Assembly (NCBI GenBank): GCA_947450765.1
Contig: CANFXC010000005.1
Coordinates: forward strand, 27,959-91,958
Direction: 5' to 3'
DNA length: 64,000 nucleotides
From: Comamonadaceae bacterium
GTDB lineage: Bacteria; Pseudomonadota; Gammaproteobacteria; Burkholderiales; Burkholderiaceae_C
This document shows positions 9,003-18,665 of this stretch, one piece after another; position 1 is the first letter of the stretch; every line of letters begins with the position of its first letter. The notes under the pieces are model-generated. The model was not told the DNA's origin, made no database searches, and saw only the letters and a program-made list of their open reading frames with translations. The position numbers and the translations under genes are program-made.

Positions 9003-9422
9003 TCAAACCTCTATCAGTTCAGTTTTCAGGCCCAGCGCCTCAGCGGCTTGCGCCTGCCGACGGTCTGCGGTCACAAAAAGGTCAACGCGAGCAGCACGGG
9101 CGGCGCCAACATGCAGTGCATCCGTAGCGCGCAGCCAGGTGCTTTCCATGGCTTGGGCGGCGTGCGACTCAACCCGTCCATCCAACGCTACCAGCGTGAA
9201 ATCGGCAAAGTCGTCTTGCACGATGCGCATGATGCGGGCGTAGTCGTCTGCACTCACCAGCCCGTCATGGCGCTGGCGGTTCAAAGCGGAGGCAATCTCC
9301 GTCTTGCAATGGGCGGCCACCACCAGCTCACTGGCACGCTCGCCGGCGGCCATCACCTGAGCCCGCCCGGGCTCGGCGTTGTAGCGCTTGTAGAGCGCTG
9401 AGGTGTCCATCAGGATACGCAT
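9003..9422 (-). CDS. PIN-domain toxin (VapC-like ribonuclease)
   Basis: 139 residues with the ATG at 9420-9422; TTG and GTG codons two and one triplets upstream are in frame. The PIN-domain acidic residues are in place: MDTSALYKRY at the N-terminus, KTEIASALNR (Glu), RATDALHVGAA (Asp) and VTADRRQ (Asp). This predicts a Mg-dependent endoribonuclease. The start overlaps the antitoxin stop (TGATG), the usual toxin-antitoxin coupling. It lies 3 bases from the start of mnmG on the same strand, so read-through into mnmG is likely. The RNA target is unknown. Confidence 0.88.
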   Translation of the reverse strand: MRILMDTSALYKRYNAEPGRAQVMAAGERASELVVAAHCKTEIASALNRQRHDGLVSADDYARIMRIVQDDFADFTLVALDGRVESHAAQAMESTWLRATDALHVGAARAARVDLFVTADRRQAQAAEALGLKTELIEV

Positions 9423-9667
9423 CACCAACCCGCCTCGCGCTCTTCAACGATCAGCTGAGCGCCTGTCTTGCCGTCTGGCCTGACGATGTGCAGCGGCTCA
9501 ATCGCCCGCTTCCAACTGGGCACGCGAGACATTGCATCGTTGGTCACCGGCACCAGTTCAGCGACGGGTTTGCCGTGCCGCAAGATGCGCACAGTCTCGC
9601 CGCGTTCGACCAGATCAATCATGGCCGAGGCATTCGCACGGAATTCACTCAAAGGGATGGTTTGCAT
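9422..9667 (-). CDS. Phd/YefM-family antitoxin
   Basis: 81 residues. The N-terminal half has the Phd/YefM DNA-binding fold: MQTIPLSEFRANASAMIDLV, then ERGETVRILRHGKPVAELVP. The C-terminal part, with TGAQLIVEEREAGW, is the likely toxin-binding tail. It precedes and overlaps the PIN-domain toxin. The pair should be autorepressed: an inverted-repeat operator candidate with two TTTGTACA motifs lies just upstream (9682-9710). Confidence 0.88.
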   Translation of the reverse strand: MQTIPLSEFRANASAMIDLVERGETVRILRHGKPVAELVPVTNDAMSRVPSWKRAIEPLHIVRPDGKTGAQLIVEEREAGW

Positions 9668-9681
9668 GGCTCAATCGCTAT

Positions 9682-9710
9682 TTTTGTACAAAATATTCAA
9701 TTTGTACATT
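9682..9710 (-). promoter_or_regulatory. Candidate operator of the toxin-antitoxin pair
   Basis: Upstream of the antitoxin ATG there is a perfect palindrome TTTTGTACAAAA (9682-9693) and, 18 bases away centre to centre, a second TTTGTACATT (9701-9710). Two TGTACA cores on nearly the same helix face, in an AT-rich stretch just before the start codon, look like the paired sites bound by Phd-type antitoxins. Inferred from position and symmetry only. Confidence 0.5.
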
Positions 9711-9820
9711 TTAACCTCAGCCCTTGTCCTTCAATCAGTTGCGTCAACGCTGTCAGGCTCCTGTAGCCAAGCGGCGTAATATTTAGCGTGTGACTATTTG
9801 AAAACCACAGGAGACAAGAA

Positions 9821-11005
9821 ATGAGTCGTGAAGTTGTGATTGCCAGCGGTGTGCGCACCGCCATCGGTACTTTTGGCGGCAGCTTGAAGGACACCCCACC
9901 CACCGAGTTGGCTGCACTCGTCGTCCGTGAATCACTGGCGCGCGCAGGCGTTGAGGGTAAAGACGTTGGCCACGTGGTCTTCGGCCATGTCGTCAACACC
10001 GAAGCCAAGGACATGTATTTGTCGCGCGTCGCCGCCATCAACGGTGGTTGCGCCGAAGGCACGCCCGCCTTCAACGTCAACCGTTTGTGCGGCTCGGGCC
10101 TGCAAGCCATTCTCTCGGCCAGCCAGAGCATCTTGCTGGGTGACACCGACATCGCTATTGGCGGTGGTGCCGAAAACATGAGCCGCGCGCCCTACGTCAG
10201 TCTGGCAACGCGCTTTGGTGCACGCATGGGCGACACCAAGATGATCGACATGATGGTCGGCGCCCTGCACGACCCTTTCCACACCATCCACATGGGCGTG
10301 ACGGCCGAAAACATCGCCGCGAAATGGGGTATCACGCGCGAAGACCAAGACGCTTTGGCCGTTGAAAGCCACAACCGGGCGCAACGCGCTATTGAAAGCG
10401 GCCGCTTCAAAGCGCAAATCGTGCCGGTCATGCTCAAAAGCCGCAAAGGCGAGGTCGCCTACGACACCGACGAACACTTCCGCCCGAACTGCACGCTGGC
10501 CGACATGGCCAAACTCAAACCCGTTTTCATCAAAGAGAACGGCACGGTGACCGCCGGAAATGCCTCCGGTATCAACGACGCTGCTGCAGCGCTGGTGATG
10601 ATGGAAGCCGGAACAGCCAAGGCGCGCGGCATTAAGCCATTGGCACGCTTAGTGGCCTATGCGCACGCCGGCGTCGACCCCAAATACATGGGCATCGGCC
10701 CGGTTCCCGCCACACAGCTGGCGCTCAAAAAGGCGGGGCTCACCGTCAAAGACTTGGACGTCATCGAAGCCAACGAAGCGTTTGCAGCCCAAGCCTGCGC
10801 CGTCACGCGCGACCTCGGACTCGACCCCGCGAAAGTGAACCCAAACGGCTCAGGCATCTCGCTGGGCCACCCGATCGGCGCGACCGGGGCACTGATCACG
10901 GTCAAGGCTTTGTACGAGTTGCAACGCATCAAGGGTCGCTACGCCTTGGTGACCATGTGCATCGGCGGTGGCCAAGGGATTGCAGCCATTTTTGAGCGCA
11001 TGTAA
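9821..11005 (+). CDS. Acetyl-CoA C-acetyltransferase (thiolase, PhaA/BktB type)
   Basis: 394 residues. Biosynthetic-type thiolase condensing two acetyl-CoA (or acetyl- plus propionyl-CoA) to beta-ketoacyl-CoA, as for polyhydroxyalkanoate synthesis or ketone-body/fatty-acid breakdown. The acylated Cys is in NVNRLCGSGLQAI (about residue 90). GGGAENMSRAPY, the His of NPNGSGISLGHPIGATGAL (about residue 350) and the C-terminal Cys in MCIGGGQGIAAIFERM complete the active site. A strong ribosome site (CAGGAGACAAGAA) precedes the ATG. No phaB or phaC is next to it, and it is transcribed alone. PhaA versus BktB cannot be settled by eye. Confidence 0.93.
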   Translation: MSREVVIASGVRTAIGTFGGSLKDTPPTELAALVVRESLARAGVEGKDVGHVVFGHVVNTEAKDMYLSRVAAINGGCAEGTPAFNVNRLCGSGLQAILSASQSILLGDTDIAIGGGAENMSRAPYVSLATRFGARMGDTKMIDMMVGALHDPFHTIHMGVTAENIAAKWGITREDQDALAVESHNRAQRAIESGRFKAQIVPVMLKSRKGEVAYDTDEHFRPNCTLADMAKLKPVFIKENGTVTAGNASGINDAAAALVMMEAGTAKARGIKPLARLVAYAHAGVDPKYMGIGPVPATQLALKKAGLTVKDLDVIEANEAFAAQACAVTRDLGLDPAKVNPNGSGISLGHPIGATGALITVKALYELQRIKGRYALVTMCIGGGQGIAAIFERM

Positions 11006-11033
11006 AAATCTAAAGGTGCGCTTCGGGCGCACC
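11005..11033 (-). terminator. Possible minus-strand terminator
   Basis: GGTGCGC (11015-11021) pairs with GCGCACC (11027-11033) over a 5-base loop. Read on the minus strand the hairpin is followed by a T-rich tract (TTTAGATTTTT), so it would stop transcripts entering the thiolase gene from the small minus-strand frame. On the plus strand it lacks a T tract. Confidence 0.45.
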
Positions 11034-11050
11034 GACGAACGCGCATCCAA

Positions 11051-11308
11051 TCACTCGTCATGATTGCTTACGCTGTCTACAAACCAGTTTTTGGCCGTGA
11101 GTTCAATCATGTCAGCCGCACGCTGCAATGTGTCCAACGCCAAATCTCGCCGTGTGCGAGCACGCAATCTGTTAACCAGCATCAGCTCGGCCAAACTGGC
11201 GGTCAAGCGGATCGGACGATGATGACTGAGCGCTGAAGCGCCATTTAAAAGGCTTCGATGGCGATTCAGATGGGTTAGCTGGCTGCCTGGCGTGATCTGT
11301 GCTGCCAT
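11051..11308 (-). CDS. Small hypothetical protein
   Basis: I do not recognise this 85-residue product. The start at 11308 (MAAQITPGSQLTHL) is preceded by GGTGGA seven bases upstream. The frame is open further upstream, but that part is low-complexity and lacks a good start. The tail AELMLVNRLRARTRRDLALD and LQRAADMIELTAKNW is helical and amphipathic. It is convergent to the thiolase gene, with a minus-strand hairpin and T tract just beyond its end. It may be real or chance; the surrounding gene-poor stretch lowers confidence. Confidence 0.35.
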   Translation of the reverse strand: MAAQITPGSQLTHLNRHRSLLNGASALSHHRPIRLTASLAELMLVNRLRARTRRDLALDTLQRAADMIELTAKNWFVDSVSNHDE

Positions 11309-11765
11309 GTTAGATCCACCCTTGGCGAACAGCGCCAGAAATGAACGCAATGAACGTCCAAGCTCTATTTGGAAACGCTGCGAATGGGCGCTGTTGTGAA
11401 CTGACCATACCGTTAGAAAAGAGAGTGGGGAAGACGCTGAGGATGTCGTGAAGTGCCAGGATAAAAGCATCAGGCTGGCAACGCATGTGGTGCACATGCA
11501 GCCTCCGACCCAATCAACGACAAAGCTTAAAGGATGCGCGCACTCAGGCGGATCAGAGGCATGCCTACGGTGCTGTAGGACCAGTACGATAACAGCGAAA
11601 GCTGTCCTGTAGCGAGCAGGTCTATCCAGAAACCGCTAGCATCAATGGATTAGAAAAGTTCATTTTTTCCGAATGCATTGCAGTAACGAAACGGTCTTTT
11701 TCTAATGCTGGAGTGCGCATCACGCCGCGTCCATTTTCTTTTTTTAACAATAACAAGGCTATTCC
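11309..11765. other. Gene-poor stretch before the Old Yellow Enzyme gene
   Basis: About 450 bases with no convincing gene. I see no tRNA, repeat or clear promoter. The last 30 bases are T/A-rich and supply the ribosome site (AACAAGG) of the next gene. The composition is less GC-rich than the flanks. Confidence 0.4.
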
Positions 11766-12869
11766 ATGACCACTCTTTTTACGCCCATTCAAGTCGGCGA
11801 CATGAACCTCGCCAACCGGGTCGTCATGGCACCGCTGACGCGCAACCGTGCACCCGACGCGACACCCACACCACTCATGGTCGAGTACTACACACAGCGC
11901 GCCACTGCCGGTCTGCTGATCACCGAAGCCACCGCTATCAGCCAGCAAGGCCAGGGCTATTCAGATGTGCCGGGCCTGTATGGCACCGAGCAACTCGATG
12001 GCTGGAAAAAAATCACCGACAGCGTTCACAAAGCCGGCGGCAAGATCGTCGTGCAGCTTTGGCATGTCGGTCGCGTTTCACACACTGACCTGCAACCGGA
12101 GAATGGCGCACCCGTCGCGCCATCAGCCATTGCAGCCAAGACCAAAACTGTGCTGATCAAAGACGGTACACCGGTGTTTGTTGAGACTTCCATGCCGCGC
12201 GCGCTCAGCGCCGAAGAACTTCCCGGCATCGTACACACCTACCAAGCGGCCGCGCGCAATGCAGTTGAAACAGCCGGCTTTGATGGCGTGGAAATCCATG
12301 CCGCCAATGGCTACCTGCTGGACCAGTTTTTGAAAAATGGCAGCAACCAGCGCACTGACGATCACGGCGGAAGTATTGAGAACCGTGCCCGTCTGATACT
12401 GGAAATCGTGCGCACCGTGACCGATGCGATTGGGGGTGGCCGCACGGGTATTCGCCTGTCACCGGTAACGCCCGCCAACGACGTGCATGACACCGATCCG
12501 CAACCACTTTTTGAGTACGTGATGCGCCAACTGGCACCGCTCAACTTGGCGTTTATACACGTCATTGAGGGTGCTACCGGCGGTCCGCGTGAGTTGGCAG
12601 ATCGGCCGTTTGATTACGCCGCACTCAAGCGCGCTTACCGCATTGCCGGTGGCAAGGGCGCCTGGATGGTCAACAACGGCTACGACAAAGCATTGGCTGA
12701 AAAAGCGGTCGCCGACGGTGCCGATCTGGTCGCCTTTGGCCGACCGTTCATCGCCAACCCTGATCTCGTGCGTCGCCTGCGTGAAGACGCGACTATGAAC
12801 ACACCAGATCAAGCCACTTTTTACGGTGGTGGCGTCAAAGGCTACACGGACTATCCAACGTTGGCTTGA
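11766..12869 (+). CDS. Alkene reductase, Old Yellow Enzyme family (NemA-like)
   Basis: 367 residues, a full-length FMN-dependent TIM barrel that reduces activated C=C bonds and often nitro compounds. Visible signatures: [20 protein letters not shown] (N-terminal barrel strand and FMN loop), [10 protein letters not shown], the substrate-anion pair in [12 protein letters not shown] (His and Asn, about residues 178-182), [13 protein letters not shown], and [13 protein letters not shown] (phosphate-binding). The cognate NemR-type repressor is not adjacent. The last 19 bases overlap the 3' end of copA on the opposite strand, so the two genes are convergent. Confidence 0.93.
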   Translation: MTTLFTPIQVGDMNLANRVVMAPLTRNRAPDATPTPLMVEYYTQRATAGLLITEATAISQQGQGYSDVPGLYGTEQLDGWKKITDSVHKAGGKIVVQLWHVGRVSHTDLQPENGAPVAPSAIAAKTKTVLIKDGTPVFVETSMPRALSAEELPGIVHTYQAAARNAVETAGFDGVEIHAANGYLLDQFLKNGSNQRTDDHGGSIENRARLILEIVRTVTDAIGGGRTGIRLSPVTPANDVHDTDPQPLFEYVMRQLAPLNLAFIHVIEGATGGPRELADRPFDYAALKRAYRIAGGKGAWMVNNGYDKALAEKAVADGADLVAFGRPFIANPDLVRRLREDATMNTPDQATFYGGGVKGYTDYPTLA

Positions 12870-15109
12870 TCGGCAACGCCTGAACGCCGCTGCATCTGCT
12901 TGAGCCGCCAACGCTTGAGCAGCAAGGCATTGGCCATGACGCTGACACTTGACAGCGCCATGGCCGCGCCAGCCAGCACCGGGTTCAGATAGCCCAAGGC
13001 CGCCAGCGGAATGCCGGCCACGTTATAGGCAAATGCCCAGAACAAATTCTGCCGAATTTTCATCACCGTGCGGTGTGAAATATCCAGCGCACCTTCGACC
13101 AACGAGACGTCGCCGCGCATCAGCGTCACGCCGGCAGCGTGCATGGCAACATCCGTCCCGGTGCCCATGGCCATGCCGATATCGGCTGCAGCCAAAGCGG
13201 GTGCATCGTTAACGCCGTCACCGACCATCACCACTGTTTTATCCCCTTGCTTCAGCTCTGCGACCTTGGCCGCTTTGTCACCAGGCAAGACATCGGCCAT
13301 CACTTCGTCTGCGCTGAGGCCGAGTCGTGCGCCCATGGCCAATGCCGCACCACGGTTGTCGCCCGAAATCATGATGATGCGCAGTCCGCGAGCGCGCAGG
13401 GACGCCAAGGCTTCGCGAGCGCCCGGCTTGGGTTCATCCGCAAAACCCATCAATGCGCACAACGCCAGCCCTTGCGGCGTGCGCCGAAGCAATGCAGACA
13501 AGGTCGCACCTTCTTTTTGCAAACGCGCTGCTTCCGGCGCCAAACCTCCCAAGCTCACACCAAGTTCATCGACCCAGCGCAGGCTGCCAATCAGATACGC
13601 CGCACCTGCCACATTGCCTTCAGTACCGCGACCGGCGACAGCACGCACATCGTCAGGCGCCAGCACGTCCAATCCGCGCTCTTTAGCCGCGTTCACAACG
13701 GCACGCGCGAGTGGATGTTCACTGCCGCTTTGCAAGCTGGCCGCCGCGCGCAACTGGACTGACTCTTCAGCATCACCGGCGGCCACAAATGCCACCAAAC
13801 GCGGCTGGCCCACCGTCAAAGTCCCGGTTTTGTCAAAAGCCACGGTGTCGGCGCGATGCGCCAACTCGAGAGCCTGCGCGTCCTTGATCAAAATGCCCGC
13901 ACGGGCCGCCACACCCGTCCCAGCCATGATGGCCACCGGCGTGGCCAAGCCCAGCGCGCAAGGACAAGCAATCACCAGCACCGCCACCGCGCGGATCAAC
14001 GCCACCTCCAGCGGCTCGCCCATGGCCAGCCAACCTAGCAAGGTGGCCAATCCAATCAACAAGACCACGGGCACAAACACAGCCGAAACCTTGTCCACCA
14101 AGCGCTGAATCGGCGCCTTAGCAGCTTGGGCATCTTCGACCAGACTGATGATTCTGGAGAGCACGGTGTCGCGCCCCACCGCGCTGACCAGCATGAGCAC
14201 ACGACCATCACCATTGATGCTGCCGCCAGTGAGCGTCGCATCAAGCTCCTTGGTCACTGGCAGCGGCTCGCCCGTGAGCATGGACTCATCGACCTGCGTG
14301 CGGCCTTCTGTCAGCACACCGTCAACCGGAATGCGTTCGCCTGGCAAGACCACCACGCGGTCATTCACCAACAACTCAGCCACCGGCACATCGGTCTGCT
14401 CGCCGGAGCGCAAAATCACATGCGCCAGTGCGGGGCGCAAGGCATGCAATGCGCGAATGGCTGCAGTGGTCTGCCGCTTCGCCCGCGTCTCCAGCCACTT
14501 GCCCAACATGACCAGCGAAATCACCACCGCCGAAGCCTCAAAGTACAGGTGCGGCATGCTGCCAGACTCGGCGCTCAACCACAGCCACACCGACAAACCC
14601 CAGCCTGCGCTGGTGCCAATGGCGACGAGCAAATCCATGTTGCCCGTGAGCGCCTTCAACGCATGCCAACCGGCGCGGTAAAAGCGCGCACCCAAGATAA
14701 ATTGCACTGGCGTCGCCAGCAAGAACTGCTGCCAAGCCGGCAGCATCCAGTGACGGCCAAACACATCTGCCAGCATCGGCAATACCAACGGCGTGGCCAG
14801 CGCCAGCGCCACCGCAACAGGCGTAAAACCAGCCCAGGGTGACGCATCTTGTGCATCGTTCATCAGGTCGGTTTCACGCACGCCGTAGCCGGCTTCCCGG
14901 ACGGCTCGCCGAAGCATGGCTTCGGCTTGGTCTGACGCGCCAAAAGTAATGCGCGCTGACTCTGTTGCCAAGTTCACCGTGGCGTCTTGCACGCCCGGTA
15001 CTTTTTTCAAGGCTTTTTCGACACGCGATACGCACGAGGCACAGGTCATGCCCTCAATGCCAAGGTCTAAGGTAGAAATGCTGGCGTCAGCGTCAAGTGG
15101 GGTAGTCAT
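12851..15109 (-). CDS. copA: Copper-translocating P1B-type ATPase CopA
   Basis: 752 residues. Exports Cu(I) from cytoplasm to periplasm. One N-terminal heavy-metal domain ([20 protein letters not shown], residues 18-37), eight predicted membrane helices, the CPC ion motif in [19 protein letters not shown], the phosphorylation loop [15 protein letters not shown], the nucleotide-binding SEHPLARAV and the hinge [20 protein letters not shown] are all present. The upstream CueR-type promoter (15116-15146) places the predicted transcription start at or within a base or two of the ATG, suggesting a leaderless mRNA unless a later start is used. Divergent from copZ-cueR; convergent overlap with the reductase gene. 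Confidence 0.96.
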   Translation of the reverse strand: MTTPLDADASISTLDLGIEGMTCASCVSRVEKALKKVPGVQDATVNLATESARITFGASDQAEAMLRRAVREAGYGVRETDLMNDAQDASPWAGFTPVAVALALATPLVLPMLADVFGRHWMLPAWQQFLLATPVQFILGARFYRAGWHALKALTGNMDLLVAIGTSAGWGLSVWLWLSAESGSMPHLYFEASAVVISLVMLGKWLETRAKRQTTAAIRALHALRPALAHVILRSGEQTDVPVAELLVNDRVVVLPGERIPVDGVLTEGRTQVDESMLTGEPLPVTKELDATLTGGSINGDGRVLMLVSAVGRDTVLSRIISLVEDAQAAKAPIQRLVDKVSAVFVPVVLLIGLATLLGWLAMGEPLEVALIRAVAVLVIACPCALGLATPVAIMAGTGVAARAGILIKDAQALELAHRADTVAFDKTGTLTVGQPRLVAFVAAGDAEESVQLRAAASLQSGSEHPLARAVVNAAKERGLDVLAPDDVRAVAGRGTEGNVAGAAYLIGSLRWVDELGVSLGGLAPEAARLQKEGATLSALLRRTPQGLALCALMGFADEPKPGAREALASLRARGLRIIMISGDNRGAALAMGARLGLSADEVMADVLPGDKAAKVAELKQGDKTVVMVGDGVNDAPALAAADIGMAMGTGTDVAMHAAGVTLMRGDVSLVEGALDISHRTVMKIRQNLFWAFAYNVAGIPLAALGYLNPVLAGAAMALSSVSVMANALLLKRWRLKQMQRRSGVADQANVG

Positions 15110-15115
15110 GAGCGG

Positions 15116-15146
15116 AGCTTAAACCCTGCCACGGTGGCAAGGTCAA
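15116..15146 (-). promoter_or_regulatory. CueR-controlled promoter of copA
   Basis: On the minus strand: -35 TTGACC (15141-15146), a 19-base spacer containing the dyad TTGCCACCGTGGCAGGG, and -10 TAAGCT (15116-15121). A 19-base spacer with a dyad between the hexamers is the diagnostic layout of MerR-family activated promoters. TSS predicted near 15109. Confidence 0.85.
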
Positions 15147-15201
15147 GCGTTTTGTTCAAATCATTGAACTGAGTACTTTTAGCCGACTGTGAAAATAAAA
15201 C

Positions 15202-15232
15202 TTGACCTTGCCACCATGGGAAGCTTCAGACT
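15202..15232 (+). promoter_or_regulatory. CueR-controlled promoter of copZ-cueR
   Basis: -35 TTGACC (15202-15207) followed by the dyad TTGCCACCATGGGAAGC and a degenerate -10 CAGACT (15227-15232) at 19 bases. The same box faces copA, so both transcription units should answer to Cu(I) through CueR. TSS near 15239, just upstream of the copZ ribosome site, which rules out the earlier in-frame ATG at 15233. Confidence 0.75.
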
Positions 15233-15262
15233 ATGCTTATATCAACACAAAGAAAGACTGCC

Positions 15263-15460
15263 ATGAACCAAACTTTCACCGTCACGGGCATGACCTGCGG
15301 CCATTGCGAACGCGCCGTCAAAAACGCAGTGCAGCAGCTTGACCCGCAAGCCCAAGTCAGCATCGACCGCGCCACCAAGCGCGTTGACGTTGACAGCTCC
15401 CAACCCCGCGAAGCCTTGGCCAAGGCCATCGCCGAAGAAGGCTATGGCGTGACTGACTGA
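15263..15460 (+). CDS. copZ: Copper chaperone, heavy-metal-associated domain (CopZ-like)
   Basis: 65 residues: MNQTFTVTGMTCGHCERAVK, with the Cu(I)-binding MTCGHC loop at residues 10-15, then the ferredoxin-like HMA fold ending AEEGYGVTD. It should carry Cu(I) to CopA or CueR in the cytoplasm. The start at 15263 has the ribosome site AAAGAAAGA and lies downstream of the predicted transcription start; the in-frame ATG at 15233 does not. It is followed 13 bases later by the cueR-like gene, forming a two-gene unit divergent from copA. Confidence 0.92.
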   Translation: MNQTFTVTGMTCGHCERAVKNAVQQLDPQAQVSIDRATKRVDVDSSQPREALAKAIAEEGYGVTD

Positions 15461-15473
15461 TGCCTCCACACAC

Positions 15474-15899
15474 ATGACCACCAACGCTATCGCACCGGTT
15501 CCAGCACCGGTCAACATTGGCAGCGCCGCCGAACAGTCCGGCGTGTCTGCCAAGATGATCCGTTACTACGAGTCACTCGGACTGCTGGGCAAGGTGCGCC
15601 GCACCGACAGCGGCTACCGGCAGTACAGCCAAGCCGAAGTTCACGTGCTTCGCTTCATCAAAAGAGCCCGCGATCTTGGTTTTTCGATGGCCGAGATTTC
15701 TGCGTTGGTGAGCCTGTGGAATAACCGGCGGCGCACCAGTGCCAGCGTCAAACGCATCGCGCAAAAGCATGCCGATGAACTGGCGCAGCGCGTCACCGCA
15801 CTGCAAGAAATGCAGCGCACGCTGAGCCACCTCATCCACGGCTGCCACGGTGACAGCCGACCAGATTGTCCGATCCTCGACGAGCTGGCCGGCAGCTAA
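15474..15899 (+). CDS. cueR: Cu(I)-responsive MerR-family activator CueR
   Basis: 141 residues. The N-terminal winged helix has NIGSAAEQSGVSAKMIRYYE (residues 17-36) and ESLGLLGKVRRTDSGYRQYS. A dimerisation helix follows. The C-terminal metal loop is CHGDSRPDC, the C-x7-C spacing of Cu(I)/Ag(I)/Au(I) sensors, and ASVKRIAQKHADEL carries the Ser typical of monovalent-ion sensors. It should distort and activate the two 19-base-spacer promoters between copA and copZ. It lies directly behind copZ and probably activates its own operon. Confidence 0.94.
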   Translation: MTTNAIAPVPAPVNIGSAAEQSGVSAKMIRYYESLGLLGKVRRTDSGYRQYSQAEVHVLRFIKRARDLGFSMAEISALVSLWNNRRRTSASVKRIAQKHADELAQRVTALQEMQRTLSHLIHGCHGDSRPDCPILDELAGS

Positions 15900-15911
15900 C
15901 GGCACGTCAAC

Positions 15912-16196
<285 letters not shown>

Positions 16197-16346
16197 TTAT
16201 CACAGATGCATTTCTTCGATTAACTTTACAAAGCCATACCCGCGCGTCACGGCCGCTATACAGGGCACGCTCAGACTCACTTTCAAGCTGACGCCAAAAG
16301 CTTCAGCCCTTTTTATTTAGTCAGCTTCACTTAAAGGGAACACCTC

Positions 16347-16898
16347 ATGCGTACGTACTTCAAACCACTTCACACCCTCATCTTGGCGGGCACTCTCAGC
16401 GCGCTGGCAGGTTACAGCATGGCTCAACCGGCTCCAGGTACCGGTCCAGGTCCAAGCGCTGGCACAGCCGCACACGGACAAGGGATGGGCATGGGCATGG
16501 GCAAACGCGATCCAGCCAAGATGCAGTCTCGCATGAGCCAGCGTCTGGCCGAATTCAAGGTCAAGTTGAAAATCACGCCAGCTCAGGAAGGCGCTTGGAC
16601 GACCTACACCGACGCCATCAAACCAATGCCACGTGCGTCCATGGTTGCCTCGCATGCAGAGCTCAGTAAGCTGCCAACACCTGAACGTCTGGACCGCATG
16701 CGCGCCTTGCACTCAGAGCGCATGGCCGAGATGACTGCGCGGATGGATCAGCGCACGCAAGCCACCAAAACCTTTTATGCCGTTTTGAGCCCTGATCAAC
16801 AAAAGATTTTTGACACAGAGTTCAACTCTGCCTTCAGGGGTCATGGCGACCATCACATGGAGCACCTAGACGGCCAGCACGGACGCCATCCCGGTTAA
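16347..16898 (+). CDS. Periplasmic Spy/CpxP-like protein (LTXXQ motif family)
   Basis: 183 residues with an N-terminal signal peptide (RTYFKPLHTLILAGTLSALA, cut probably near SMAQ-PAPG). A Gly/Met-rich linker (AHGQGMGMGMGKRDPA) follows. Two LTxxQ-type motifs are visible: KITPAQEGAWTTYTDAI and LSPDQQKIFDTEF, as in Spy and CpxP chaperones. The tail is His-rich (GHGDHHMEHLDGQHGRHPG), which with the Met-rich linker suggests metal binding. The nearby copper genes make a role in periplasmic metal stress plausible, but no CueR-like promoter is seen before it. Convergent with the nnrU-like gene. Confidence 0.82.
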   Translation: MRTYFKPLHTLILAGTLSALAGYSMAQPAPGTGPGPSAGTAAHGQGMGMGMGKRDPAKMQSRMSQRLAEFKVKLKITPAQEGAWTTYTDAIKPMPRASMVASHAELSKLPTPERLDRMRALHSERMAEMTARMDQRTQATKTFYAVLSPDQQKIFDTEFNSAFRGHGDHHMEHLDGQHGRHPG

Positions 16899-16902
16899 TA
16901 CG

Positions 16903-17487
16903 CTAACTCAGCGGCAATATGCCGATCAGCAAGCCATGTAACCAAAACGCAAAAGCGACCCAAGCCAGCGTGCCCACCAGCACGCTGGCTAAGCTTCGGC
17001 CCAGCAAACCCGGCGCAAAGTGCACACCCTCTCGGCAGTCACGCCGCCGTGAACTGGCAAACATCACGACAGCCCACAGCAAAAAGCTGCCAAACAGCAC
17101 GACGCCTGCCAGCGTACCGTTGGCCAACAAGTGCGCCAGTGCCCAGAACTTGGTGGCGAGCAGCATCGGATGATGCCAGCGTGCCTTGAAATGATTTCGC
17201 GGGATGTAGGTCGCCGCCAGCAGGACAAAAGCCAACCACGTCAGCAATGCCGCCAAATGCAGCATACCCACGGGTGGATTCCACAACTGAACGGGTTGTT
17301 GCCGGGCCACACCGTATCCCCATACGATTAAAACCAAGCCGACCAACGAGACCGCGCTGTAAAGAACCTTCCAGAGCGCCACACCAAGTCGTTCTATGCG
17401 TCGACCACGCCAATCATCAGCGAAGATCCGGATGGAATGCACACCCAAAAATACCAGCAATCCAAGTACCAAATAAATCAACATCAC
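16903..17487 (-). CDS. NnrU family membrane protein
   Basis: 194 residues with five or so membrane segments. The N-terminus LIYLVLGLLVFLGVHSIRIF and the conserved RNHFKARWHHPMLLATKFWA (about residues 95-115), then ALAHLLANG, are family marks of NnrU/MAPEG-like proteins. NnrU is linked to denitrification in some alphaproteobacteria and resembles isoprenylcysteine carboxyl methyltransferase membrane folds, but its biochemical role is not established. No nitrite or nitric oxide reductase genes are near. It ends 4 bases from the Spy-like gene on the opposite strand. Confidence 0.85.
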   Translation of the reverse strand: MMLIYLVLGLLVFLGVHSIRIFADDWRGRRIERLGVALWKVLYSAVSLVGLVLIVWGYGVARQQPVQLWNPPVGMLHLAALLTWLAFVLLAATYIPRNHFKARWHHPMLLATKFWALAHLLANGTLAGVVLFGSFLLWAVVMFASSRRRDCREGVHFAPGLLGRSLASVLVGTLAWVAFAFWLHGLLIGILPLS

Positions 17488-17711
17488 TCTTCTCCAAACT
17501 CCACATAAACCGAACCACGCAGCTTATTCAAAGACTTGCCCAACAGCAAGGGCATTCAGGCCGCGAGTATAGAAACATTGCAACGCACGACTTTGGGGTA
17601 AGGTCGACGACAACGCAACCACGGCGCTGTGCGTGGTGTCCTACAACGCTCTCGCAGCAATTCGCGGTAAAACGCCCCTTTGACTTTTGAAAATTGGTTT
17701 TTTTACACCTC

Positions 17712-18524
17712 ATGCACGCTCCGCGATCCGATCACCAGCCTCCTCATGCCAACGCGACATTAGCCAGCAATTTGTCGGCTTTCTCTATCCGGGTCATGAC
17801 CGTGAACATTCACAAAGGGTTCACCTTTTTCAACCGCAAATTCATTCTCCATGAGTTGCGCGACGCCGTCCGTTTGGTCGGGGCTGACGTGGTTTTTATG
17901 CAGGAAGTTGCCGGCACGCACACCACACACGCCGACAAGTTCGACAACTATCCCGACGCACCGCATTACGAATTTCTAGCTGACAGCATCTGGCCAGAAT
18001 TCGCCTACGGTCGCAACGCGGTCTATACCAAAGGCCATCATGGCAATGCCGTGATGTCCAAGTTTCCAATCATCTATTACGAAAACCGCGATGTCTCTAT
18101 CAGCGGCCCTGAGCGGCGCGGCCTGTTGCATTGCGTGCTGCAAATGCCCGATCAGAGGCCCAACGTACACGCGATTTGCGTTCACCTTGGCTTGCTGGAA
18201 TCACACCGCAAGCAACAAATGGACGTGATCTGCGACATGGTGCGCAACGACATCCCGACTACCGCGCCCGTGGTAGTCGCAGGCGACTTCAATGACTGGC
18301 GACAACGCGCACCAATGCATCTGGAGAAAGGCGCTGGTTTGCATGACGTTTTTGTGCAGGCCTACGGGCGTCCGGCACGCACCTTTCCGGCGTGGTTTCC
18401 ACTGCTCAGGCTGGATCGCATTTATGTCCGCAATGCCGTAGCGCACGCGCCCATGGTGCTGCCACGCAAACCATGGTCGCATCTGTCTGACCATGCTCCG
18501 CTCGCCGCAGCGATTGTTTTTTGA
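17712..18524 (+). CDS. Endonuclease/exonuclease/phosphatase (EEP) family hydrolase
   Basis: 270 residues from the ATG at 17712 (a TTG 18 bases earlier and a Met at 17796 are alternatives). EEP-fold markers run in order: MTVNIHKGF (Asn/His metal site), VVFMQEVAG (catalytic Glu), [33 protein letters not shown] (Asp-Asn pair, about residue 190) and the C-terminal [10 protein letters not shown] (catalytic Asp-His). The closest group is the YbhP-like phosphodiesterases. Expected to be a Mg-dependent phosphodiester hydrolase; the substrate (nucleic acid or phospholipid) is unknown. In some bacteria such genes neighbour a cardiolipin synthase, not seen here. It lies upstream of minC. Confidence 0.86.
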   Translation: MHAPRSDHQPPHANATLASNLSAFSIRVMTVNIHKGFTFFNRKFILHELRDAVRLVGADVVFMQEVAGTHTTHADKFDNYPDAPHYEFLADSIWPEFAYGRNAVYTKGHHGNAVMSKFPIIYYENRDVSISGPERRGLLHCVLQMPDQRPNVHAICVHLGLLESHRKQQMDVICDMVRNDIPTTAPVVVAGDFNDWRQRAPMHLEKGAGLHDVFVQAYGRPARTFPAWFPLLRLDRIYVRNAVAHAPMVLPRKPWSHLSDHAPLAAAIVF

Positions 18525-18537
18525 GTTGTCGCGCCCC

Positions 18538-18568
18538 TTGCGAGGCTTGCTGGCAGCACTGTTAAAAT
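18538..18568 (+). promoter_or_regulatory. Candidate minC promoter
   Basis: TTGCGA (18538-18543), a 19-base spacer and TAAAAT (18563-18568), with TG two bases before the -10, giving an extended -10. The spacer is long, so the extended -10 would carry most of the strength. It leaves a leader of about 90 bases to the minC ATG. Confidence 0.35.
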
Positions 18569-18665
18569 CTTTCGCGGTTCAAGTCCGTCTGCCAGACGCC
18601 GTTCTTGGCCGTTGGTTTCATACCCTTGTTTTTGCTTACCCCCGGCCAAGCTCAGCCCACCACCC

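Noticed and set aside
7791..9401. 536-codon plus-strand open frame across mnmG and the toxin gene
   Set aside because: Antisense shadow of mnmG and vapC-like codons; Arg/His/Ala-rich with no recognisable domain.
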